A DNA stretch of 7,958 nucleotides from MB-PLM-2 sp964385715 (GTDB lineage: Bacteria; Planctomycetota; Planctomycetia; Pirellulales; UBA7805), in NCBI GenBank assembly GCA_964385715.1, contig CAYLRE010000229.1, positions 1 to 7,958 of the forward strand, in the 5' to 3' direction. This document shows, piece by piece, positions 1 to 6,140 of the stretch. The stretch's first letter is position 1. Each line of letters starts with the position of its first letter. The translations under genes were made by a program, and so were the position numbers. The notes beneath the pieces were generated by a model. That model was not told the origin of the DNA, did no database searches, and saw only the letters and a program-made list of their open reading frames with translations.

Positions 1-1
1 G

Positions 2-1750
2 ATCCTCGAAGCGGCCACGATTCACATTGCCAAGGGCAAGAAGCTCGACGTCTTCAAAGGTGGCTCGATCTCGGACGAGATCCTGGCCAAGATGCTCGGG
101 TCAACGGGGAACCTGCGGGCCCCCACGATCGTCGCCGGAGACCAGCTCCAGGTTTTGCATGGTGAACGCATTCCTGCCGATGGCCAGATCACCTCTGGTC
201 GGGCTTCGCTCGATGAACAACTCATTACGGGCAGGAGCGTGCCGATGCTCAGGCAAGCGGGCGACACCGTGTTTGGTGGTACGCTGAATCTCGACGGCGA
301 TTTGCTTGTTCGTGTTACGGCCGTGGGCGAAGAGGGAACGCTTGGTCGGTTGGCCCGTGCCGTTCGCGAGGCGGCCTTGTCGAAGGATCGCTACCAACGA
401 CTGGCCGATCGACTGGCGGCCTGGTTCTTGCCGCTGGTGGTGTTGATCGCCATCGGCACGGTCGTCCTGCACGCCGCGCAAGGGGATTGGGAAACAGGCA
501 TGCTTGCGGCACTCGCGGTGGCGCTGATCGCTTGTCCCTGTGCTCTCGCGCTAGCGACGCCCATGGCCATCTTCGCCGCTCTGGGGCGAGCTTCGGCCAA
601 AGGTGTGTTGTTCCGCGATGGCGAAGCGATCGGCAGTCTGAGCCGCTTGGGGACCATCTTCTTAGACAAGACCGGGACGCTGACGACCGGGCAGCCGCGG
701 GTGCAATCGCTGGTGTGCGCTGACGGGGCCGATCGTGAACAAGTGCTTCGACAGGCGGCCGCCCTGTCAGCCCGTTCCAATCATGCTCTTTCCCAGGCGA
801 TTGGGAATTTCGCCCAGGCGGAGGATTCGCGGGACGGGTTGCTGACCGTAGAAGACGTTACCAACGTGGCCGGTCGCGGATTGCTCGCTCGATTGACCTC
901 CGCAAAGACGGCTGGAGAGGAGACTGTCTACTTGGGCAGCCAGCGGCTAATGGAAGAAAATTCACTCCAGCTCCCGCCGACCCTCGCGACGGCCATCGAA
1001 CAGGCGAAGGTGGAGCAAAACCCGGTTACTTGTCTTGGTGCCGGCGGCCAGGTCCTTGGTGTGTTCACCTTTGGAGAAGCGATTCGCGATCATGCGGCCG
1101 AGGTGCTCGCAAATCTTCGTCAGCGGGGAGCTAATCTGCAAGCGATCACGGGTGACCATGTGGGGCTGCCGGAGAGTTTGGGCATTGAGACGACCACAGG
1201 TATGCTGCCTGCGGAGAAGCTCGCTCACGTGGAAGCGGCCCGACAGAGCGACGGCCCGGTCGCCATGGTGGGCGACGGTGTGAACGACGCCCCGGCGCTC
1301 GCGGCCGCCGATGTGGGCATCGCCATGGGCTGCGGCGCCGACGTTTCGCGGGAGGCGGCCGACGTCTGTCTACTGGGGGACGATCTGCCGCGAATTCCTT
1401 GGTCGATTTCCCTAGCTCAAAGAACCGTAAAAACGATTCGCCAGAATCTATTGTGGGCGTTTTCGTACAACGTCGGAGGGATCGCTTTGGCGGCTACCGG
1501 TCGTCTGAACCCGGTGATTGCCGCACTGGCCATGATCGCCAGTAGCTTCTTGGTGATTAGCAATTCCCTGCGGCTGGCCGGTTGGAATGAACCGCTGATC
1601 GGAGAATCGGACACAGACGCCGCTAGCGGATTTGCCGATAGAACTACGCAACAAGACGGAAAACACGGCGACATCGACCTCTCCCCGGTCGACGACCTGC
1701 CGAACGGTAGCGCATCAGAGCCAAATCAACTTGAGCAGGTCACATCATGA
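2..1750 (+). CDS. ccoI: Heavy-metal P1B-type ATPase, probable CcoI/FixI copper pump (5' end missing)
   Basis: ATP-driven export of Cu across the inner membrane, probably supplying copper to the cbb3 oxidase. The frame is open from base 2, giving 582 residues. The N-terminal metal-binding domain and first helices lie outside the window. In order: actuator domain (about 1-130), two helices with the metal-binding CPC at 178-180, phosphorylation site DKTGT with Asp222, nucleotide domain with His261 (HA instead of the usual HP), TGD ending at Asp385, GDGVNDAP from 424, and last helices with Tyr489-Asn490 and Met511/Ser514-Ser515. The short loop before NPVIAA and the SafE-like neighbour favour CcoI over CopA, but CopA is not excluded. 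Oddities: the actuator motif TGES reads TGRS (Arg78), the region before it is only loosely conserved, and a polar tail of about 55 residues follows the last helix. The stop overlaps the next start (ATGA), suggesting translational coupling. The P1B-ATPase family is certain; the CcoI subtype is likely. Confidence 0.88.
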   Translation: MLEAATIHIAKGKKLDVFKGGSISDEILAKMLGSTGNLRAPTIVAGDQLQVLHGERIPADGQITSGRASLDEQLITGRSVPMLRQAGDTVFGGTLNLDGDLLVRVTAVGEEGTLGRLARAVREAALSKDRYQRLADRLAAWFLPLVVLIAIGTVVLHAAQGDWETGMLAALAVALIACPCALALATPMAIFAALGRASAKGVLFRDGEAIGSLSRLGTIFLDKTGTLTTGQPRVQSLVCADGADREQVLRQAAALSARSNHALSQAIGNFAQAEDSRDGLLTVEDVTNVAGRGLLARLTSAKTAGEETVYLGSQRLMEENSLQLPPTLATAIEQAKVEQNPVTCLGAGGQVLGVFTFGEAIRDHAAEVLANLRQRGANLQAITGDHVGLPESLGIETTTGMLPAEKLAHVEAARQSDGPVAMVGDGVNDAPALAAADVGIAMGCGADVSREAADVCLLGDDLPRIPWSISLAQRTVKTIRQNLLWAFSYNVGGIALAATGRLNPVIAALAMIASSFLVISNSLRLAGWNEPLIGESDTDAASGFADRTTQQDGKHGDIDLSPVDDLPNGSASEPNQLEQVTS

Positions 1751-2499
1751 TTGAGCTTCCACTACTACTGATGACCGGCGTGCTCGGTTCCTCGCATTGC
1801 ATTGGCATGTGCGGTCCCTTTGCGCTGACCATCGGCAGCGGTGCGCCGAGTTGGAAGCAGAACCTGGCCCGGCAGCTGCTTTACAGCCTGGGACGTATCT
1901 TCACCTACTCGGTGCTGGGGGCGATCGCCGCCTTCTTGGCCGCCCGACTAGTAGAGCGTTCTTCTTCGCTACTCAACGTGGCTTCCGTGCTGGCGATTCT
2001 GGCCGGACTGTTCTTGCTATACGAAGGTGCTCGTGCGGCCGGTCTGATCAGGCGTCGTGCCGTTGGCCCCAAACAGGGACCGTGCCTGGGGGGAACCGTC
2101 TTGGCAACATTCCTCCGCTCGCCGAATGCGAGCGGATACTTCTTGGCCGGCGTGTTCACTGGGTTCCTTCCGTGTGGGCTGGTGTACGGCGTGCTGGCCT
2201 TTGCGGCCAGCACGCAGCAGCTTTGGTTGGGTGCGGCCGCGATGGCCATCTTCGGAGTCGGCACCGTGCCGATCATGGTGCTGACTGGAGGGGCCGGTTC
2301 GCTGCTCTCTTTGACCTTGCGAGCCAAAGTCTTTCGCGTGGCCGCTTGGTGTCTGATGCTGACGGGGGCGATTTCAGTGGTACGTGGGCTGGGCTTCGTT
2401 GAGATCCCCGGCTGGATCGAACCGGCCGGCTGCCCGATGTGCGTATCGGGAGAAGAAGTGACGCTTCCTGTCTCGCCTGCTACTTCGACTGATGAGTAA
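1747..2499 (+). CDS. SafE/TauE-like (DsbD_2 type) membrane protein of cbb3 oxidase maturation loci
   Basis: A 250-residue polytopic membrane protein, probably six helices, of the family annotated as sulfite exporter TauE/SafE or cytochrome c biogenesis transmembrane region. Diagnostic motifs are SSHCIGMCGP (15-24) at the end of helix 1 and GFLPCGLVYG (139-148), each with conserved Cys (18, 22 and 143), a layout like that of the DsbD/CcdA transporters. The C-terminus carries an extra CPMC pair (229-232) followed by a polar tail. The ATG lies in the ATGA overlap with the ATPase stop, with a modest AGG (1737-1739) upstream. Homologues sit next to ccoI/ccoS in many cbb3 clusters, for example the Pseudomonas aeruginosa ccoGHIS region, which points to copper or redox handling for oxidase assembly. 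The substrate is unknown and sulfite export is only a family label. Confidence 0.88.
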   Translation: MIELPLLLMTGVLGSSHCIGMCGPFALTIGSGAPSWKQNLARQLLYSLGRIFTYSVLGAIAAFLAARLVERSSSLLNVASVLAILAGLFLLYEGARAAGLIRRRAVGPKQGPCLGGTVLATFLRSPNASGYFLAGVFTGFLPCGLVYGVLAFAASTQQLWLGAAAMAIFGVGTVPIMVLTGGAGSLLSLTLRAKVFRVAAWCLMLTGAISVVRGLGFVEIPGWIEPAGCPMCVSGEEVTLPVSPATSTDE

Positions 2500-2512
2500 G
2501 CTGCCGTGCGCG

Positions 2513-3004
2513 TCAGTCAAGGGGACCGCGGATCATCAGAATCGCGAGCGCCACGGCCAGCCCCAGCACGTTGAGGATCACGATCAGCAGACCGACACCG
2601 TAGATAGTGCGAACCCCTTCACGTCCCTTGGCGGTCTGCTTGTTGCGGTTGAGCCGGCTCATCACCACCCCGCAGACCCAATTCCAGTGCAGCATCACAT
2701 GCAGCAACACGGCGGCGGCCATGATGCCGAGCGTGACAAACTGGATTTCGATCCAGTCGCCGAGCGAGAGGCTCCACAGCGTCCAATCTGCCGCGGCCGT
2801 TCCAAGCGGAAAGATGAACCGCACGACCACCGTGACAAAGACCAGCGCCAGGAAGTTGACCAGTAGAAATGTGTCGAGCAGGAAGTTGAAGGTCGTCCGC
2901 GACATCTTCTTCGGCTTCGTGCCGTTCTTGGACTTCACGGGGCCTGATGCGGCTGGCTCAGATTGCGAGGCTTCGGAAGAAGTGGGCGGATCACTGGTGG
3001 CCAT
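2513..3004 (-). CDS. DUF4405-like three-helix membrane protein
   Basis: A 163-residue protein: a polar Ser/Pro/Lys-rich N-terminal segment (1-36), then helices at about 39-66, 86-110 and 133-157. The LHVMLHWNWV stretch (101-110) with His102 and His106 is the hallmark of DUF4405 proteins, which resemble small cytochrome b561 or ferric-reductase-like membrane domains. Haem binding is possible but unproven. Many relatives, as I recall them, have IHF earlier in this helix, where this protein reads IQF (87-89). Start: the ATG at 3004 has no strong Shine-Dalgarno. An in-frame ATG at residue 34 (codon 2903-2905) would remove the polar segment and is an alternative. The gene is convergent with the SafE-like gene and 13 bp from its stop. 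Proximity to the CcoI pair hints at a respiratory membrane role, by inference only. Confidence 0.8.
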   Translation of the reverse strand: MATSDPPTSSEASQSEPAASGPVKSKNGTKPKKMSRTTFNFLLDTFLLVNFLALVFVTVVVRFIFPLGTAAADWTLWSLSLGDWIEIQFVTLGIMAAAVLLHVMLHWNWVCGVVMSRLNRNKQTAKGREGVRTIYGVGLLIVILNVLGLAVALAILMIRGPLD

Positions 3005-3019
3005 GGGACAAGCCTGACG

Positions 3020-3055
3020 AAAAAAAATGGCACTCGCCTAGCGGAAAACATGCCA
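3020..3055 (-). terminator. Terminator-like hairpin with T8 tract (possible attenuator)
   Basis: Read on the minus strand, TGGCA (3055-3051) pairs perfectly with TGCCA (3032-3028). Between them a short CGC/GCG stem closes a TAG loop, and the outer stem is followed directly by eight T (3027-3020). This resembles an intrinsic terminator. It could end the sugar operon, whose last stop is at 3168. It also lies only 15 bp before the DUF4405 start, so it could instead act as an attenuator in that gene's leader. The outer stem is only five pairs with an internal loop, so stability is modest. Confidence 0.35.
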
Positions 3056-3079
3056 GCGATTCTGGCTGCCTGCCAGGCA

Positions 3080-3088
3080 ATTTTAGCA
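3080..3088 (-). promoter_or_regulatory. Possible extended -10 promoter element for the DUF4405 gene
   Basis: On the minus strand the gap contains TGCTAAAAT, which is a TGN plus a hexamer one base from TATAAT. It lies 76 bp before the DUF4405 ATG. No good -35 hexamer is seen at 17 bp spacing. If used, transcription would begin near 3073 and the leader would contain the T8 hairpin. This is a motif match only, and planctomycete promoters are poorly characterised. Confidence 0.2.
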
Positions 3089-3167
3089 CACTCGCGGACG
3101 TGCGTATGTGCCGGTTTACGACTTGCCCCCGCAAACGAGTGTGACAAAAATCATCCGGCAACAGAAA

Positions 3168-4340
3168 CTATTTCAGCCCTGCTTCGATCGCCTTTGGAGA
3201 GACCCCGAACACCTTGCGCGCGATCGCGTCGAGTTCGGCCGCGTCACTTTCAAAGTGAAAGGTCGACTGCACGTGCTGGCCCGACTCTCCCGCCGCTAGG
3301 GCCAACGCCGGACTCGAAGTCTCCAGCTCGTAGAAGGGGCCAAGCGGTTTCGCACCCGGCGCGGCGGGCCCATCGTTGTACGCGTTGATCACGTCACCAG
3401 CATACGGTTCGTCCTGCAGGGCCCACTTCGAGTTCACGTAGTCTCTCACCGACGCGTCCGGCTGGTTGTACTTCACAACGGTCAGTACCTGACGGGCTGC
3501 GTCGTAGCTTCCACAAACGGGCGTTGAACGGGCCGGGCTCAGCCCAATCTTGCTACGGAACTGCCCGTCGCCGGAGAAGTAGATGACGCCGTCGGCGACA
3601 CGAAGTCGCTCCGCAGGCACCTGGCCAAAGTAATCATCGTTAACGATCTCGCCGTGCGTCGATTCTTCGCCAGCGTTAAAAGGAATCACGATTGTCGTGT
3701 TCGGTCCATGCTTGTACATGCCAAGCATCCAAATCGACAGCAGGCCAGATTCCTTCGTCCAATCTTGCGAGCCGATGTTAGTGAGCCGGTTTGTGGTGCG
3801 ATAAGCGGCGGCCCGAAAGTCCCCGCCCGCCAGATCCAGCTCCGCGCGAATCGCCTCAACAGCGAGTAGTTCTACATCTCGCTCGACGCGAAACGAAAAG
3901 GTGGTGTCGGAGTAGTTGGTGACTTCGGCTTCGTGCCGAAACGCAACACTGGTTTCACTCACCTGGGCCACAGCGAAGCGGTCGGTATCGATCACGGCCG
4001 GGGTTTGCCACTCGGCGAAGTCGAACGTGGAGCCTGGCTTGAAGAAGATGCTGTACTGGCCACCTTCCGGTCCTAGCCAGAATCGCTCTTCGCCACCGTA
4101 CACGTTGATCTGGGGAACTGTCTCGCCCGAGGCGATCTGTTCGTAATTCATCCAGCCATAGCTGATTCCGCGGCTACCACCGGCGGTCGACGTCATCACG
4201 CGTCCTTGATAGGCCGGAACGACCGCGACGGCCGGGCCGCCTTCTGAGTCTTGCAGCACAATCGTCTCGACGTGTGTTCTTAGGAACTCGACGTCGTCGC
4301 CAAAAGTGCGTTCGTTGGTGGCCGGTTGTTGATCCGTCAA
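3168..4340 (-). CDS. DUF6786-like protein, probable mutarotase-like beta-sandwich
   Basis: A 390-residue protein with no signal peptide or membrane helix, so probably cytoplasmic. It resembles the DUF6786 family: the block from INVYGGEERFWLGPEGGQ (78-95) through IFFKPG (98-103) is its strongest signature. A second block (184-221) contains NRLTNIG and WMLGMYKHGP. The end, with GPFYELE (334-340) and GQHVQSTFHFE (354-364), recalls the Glu and His-rich strands of galactose-mutarotase-like proteins. No enzymatic function is established. Interconversion or binding of the sugar imported by the neighbouring symporter is inferred from fold resemblance and operon position. The start is TTG, supported by AGGAG seven bases upstream. 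In that frame no ATG or GTG occurs between the TTG and an upstream stop. It is the last gene of the operon, 56 bp after the symporter stop. Confidence 0.78.
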   Translation of the reverse strand: MTDQQPATNERTFGDDVEFLRTHVETIVLQDSEGGPAVAVVPAYQGRVMTSTAGGSRGISYGWMNYEQIASGETVPQINVYGGEERFWLGPEGGQYSIFFKPGSTFDFAEWQTPAVIDTDRFAVAQVSETSVAFRHEAEVTNYSDTTFSFRVERDVELLAVEAIRAELDLAGGDFRAAAYRTTNRLTNIGSQDWTKESGLLSIWMLGMYKHGPNTTIVIPFNAGEESTHGEIVNDDYFGQVPAERLRVADGVIYFSGDGQFRSKIGLSPARSTPVCGSYDAARQVLTVVKYNQPDASVRDYVNSKWALQDEPYAGDVINAYNDGPAAPGAKPLGPFYELETSSPALALAAGESGQHVQSTFHFESDAAELDAIARKVFGVSPKAIEAGLK

Positions 4341-4347
4341 AGGTGTG

Positions 4348-4352
4348 CTCCT
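4348..4352 (-). promoter_or_regulatory. Ribosome binding site deciding a TTG start
   Basis: On the minus strand AGGAG stands seven bases before the TTG at 4340-4338. It is the clearest Shine-Dalgarno in the window and fixes the start of the DUF6786-like gene, which otherwise lacks an ATG or GTG at its 5' end. Confidence 0.7.
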
Positions 4353-4396
4353 ATCGCGGTCTCGCCGTTGATGCGCTTACGAACGAGGCGGCCGAC

Positions 4397-6118
4397 TTAC
4401 GTAAAGATGTAGTAGAGAATCGCCATTATCCCGATCAGCAGCAGGCTCAGGAACTTGTAGTTGCCAATGCCAGGCCAACCCTTGTCCTTGAGCGGATCGA
4501 GCGGATGGGACCAGTAGAGCTTGCTGTTTCGTTCTCGCTCACCGGCCGGCCAGATGCAGGTAAAAGTCACCTGCATCGCCACGCAAACGCAGAGCAGGTA
4601 GAAGGCCATCATCATGAATGGCGTGTTGGCCAGGAACTTGAAGAGCACGTTGTCGGCACGCATGGCGCCGGGATCTATCTTGCCCAACGCGTAAACCACG
4701 GCTCCCAGTGCCGAACCGAACCAGAGCGTCAGTTTGGCGCTCGTAGCGGAGGCCTTAGGCCAGAACACTCCCAGCATGAACACGCAGGTGATCGGCGGGG
4801 CGATGTGGGCGATGATGTCGTTGAGGCCATTGAAGATACTCGGGTAACCATTCAAGAGGGGAACGAGGCCGATGGCCAACAGCAATGCGATGCCAGCGGT
4901 AAGTCGTCCGACGAGCACCAGTTGATGGTCGGACGCTTGCGGGCGAAATCGCTTGTAGAGATCGTAGCTGAAGAGTGTGGAGATCGAATTCAGGGCACCC
5001 GCGACGGTGCTCATCAAGGCGGCCAATAACGCCGCAACCATCAGGCCAATCAGACCCTGCGGTAGCAGTTGCGTGATCATCACGCCGTAGATTCCCTTCG
5101 AGTCAACGACCGACTCGCCGCTTTCATTCACCGAGGTCAGTGAGGAAACATCCAATCCACCGCTTTGGACCAAGGTGTATGCGAACAAGCCTGGCAGCAC
5201 GAAAATGAAGACCGGCAGGATCTTGATCAGACCAGCAAAGAGTGGACCGACGCGGGCGTGCTGTTCGTCTTTCGCTCCTAGGACGCGTTGCACGATGGTC
5301 TGGTCGGCACACCAGTACCAGATGCCGAGCACAGGGTAGCCAAGGAATACGGCGTACCAGGGGAGTCCGTCGGCATCTCCGTGATCTCGCAGCATCGACA
5401 ACTTGCTTAGCTGGTCCTCACCTTCAAGAACCTCAGTCATGGCGTTCCAGCCGCCCATCTTGTCCCAAGCAAAATAGGTAATCACGGCGGCACCCAGCAC
5501 GAGAACGATGGTCTGAATTGCTTCGGTGATCACGACCGCCATCAAGCCACCGATGATTGTGTACAACCCGGTCAGGGCCGCGACGACGATGATCCCGGTG
5601 TACATATTGATGTCGAAAAGTTCGGCGAGCACGATACCGCCGGTGAGAAACGAGAAGCCGATGTGAATGGTCACGGCCGATACGATCGAGAGCACGGCCA
5701 ACCAGTCGCGGCAGGCGCGGTTGTAACGTCGCTCCAAGAAGTCAGGCAGCGTGGCCACGCCGGAGCGAATGTAGAAGGGAGCGAAGAACAGCCCCAGCAG
5801 CACAAGCGTGAAGGCGGCCATCCACTCGAAGTTGCCGTTCAATAGGCCGGTGTCGAAGCCTGACTGCGCCAGGCTGACCAGGTGCACGCAGGAGATGTTG
5901 GTTGCAAATAGGGCCAGGCCGATGACCGGCCAGCGCAACGTTCCGCCGGCGAGGAAGTATTCTTTTGCTTCGCCACCGCCGCGTCGATGTCTTAGGCCGG
6001 CCCAGCAGCCAAGCGCGACGACGCCGACGACGTAGGCCACGGTAACCGCGATATCGAGTCCGCTAAGAATCGCCGCTGGCGCTTCGCCACCGGAGAGAGA
6101 GGAAGATTCAACAGACAT
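4397..6118 (-). CDS. SGLT-like sodium:sugar symporter (SSS/SLC5 family)
   Basis: A 573-residue inner-membrane symporter, with about 14 predicted helices, that couples Na+ entry to sugar uptake. It aligns by eye with Vibrio vSGLT and human SGLT1. FATNIS (71-76) forms part of the Na2 site. His79 matches SGLT1 His83, and Glu98 in FEWMAA matches vSGLT Glu88/SGLT1 Glu102. IWYWCADQTIVQR (266-278) matches the SGLT1 helix with gate Tyr290 (here Tyr268), and Lys299 matches vSGLT Lys294. Ala367, Ser370 and Thr371 match the Na2 residues Ala361, Ser364 and Ser365. Asn433 stands where vSGLT Gln428/SGLT1 Gln457 contacts the sugar, suggesting a different substrate. The ATG is at 6118, 22 bp after the GH95 stop, with a weak ribosome site. 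L-fucose or another monosaccharide freed by the GH95 enzyme is the likely cargo; this is inferred from context. Confidence 0.92.
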   Translation of the reverse strand: MSVESSSLSGGEAPAAILSGLDIAVTVAYVVGVVALGCWAGLRHRRGGGEAKEYFLAGGTLRWPVIGLALFATNISCVHLVSLAQSGFDTGLLNGNFEWMAAFTLVLLGLFFAPFYIRSGVATLPDFLERRYNRACRDWLAVLSIVSAVTIHIGFSFLTGGIVLAELFDINMYTGIIVVAALTGLYTIIGGLMAVVITEAIQTIVLVLGAAVITYFAWDKMGGWNAMTEVLEGEDQLSKLSMLRDHGDADGLPWYAVFLGYPVLGIWYWCADQTIVQRVLGAKDEQHARVGPLFAGLIKILPVFIFVLPGLFAYTLVQSGGLDVSSLTSVNESGESVVDSKGIYGVMITQLLPQGLIGLMVAALLAALMSTVAGALNSISTLFSYDLYKRFRPQASDHQLVLVGRLTAGIALLLAIGLVPLLNGYPSIFNGLNDIIAHIAPPITCVFMLGVFWPKASATSAKLTLWFGSALGAVVYALGKIDPGAMRADNVLFKFLANTPFMMMAFYLLCVCVAMQVTFTCIWPAGERERNSKLYWSHPLDPLKDKGWPGIGNYKFLSLLLIGIMAILYYIFT

Positions 6119-6140
6119 TCCGAATCCATTTCGTTAGTGA

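Noticed and set aside
92..1750. P-type ATPase starting at the ATG at 92
   Set aside because: The frame is open to base 2. Upstream residues fit the start of the actuator region, with the LE pair at the expected distance from PADG, so the gene is cut by the window end.
1797..2402. 201-codon plus-strand open frame inside the SafE-like gene
   Set aside because: It is an alternative frame of a gene with clear family motifs, and the translation is Arg/Cys-rich without domain features.
2500..2512. Possible bidirectional terminator between the convergent SafE-like and DUF4405 genes
   Set aside because: The 13-bp gap and flanking bases show no clear hairpin or T tract.
2492..2866. 124-codon plus-strand open frame overlapping the DUF4405 gene
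   Set aside because: It is antisense to a membrane protein and its translation is His/Asp/Gln-rich, as expected from the complement of hydrophobic codons.
3067..3079. Short palindrome TGCCTGCCAGGCA
   Set aside because: Only a five-pair stem with a three-base centre, single copy in the window, and expected by chance in GC-rich DNA.
3086..3111. Imperfect inverted repeat in the gap before the DUF4405 gene
   Set aside because: A five-pair outer stem with two central mismatches and no T tract on either side. It is too weak to call a terminator or operator.
4274..5029. 251-codon plus-strand open frame opposite the symporter and the DUF6786-like gene
   Set aside because: It lies antisense to two well-supported genes, and its translation is polar and His/Gln-rich with no recognisable motif. 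It is a shadow of GC-rich coding DNA.
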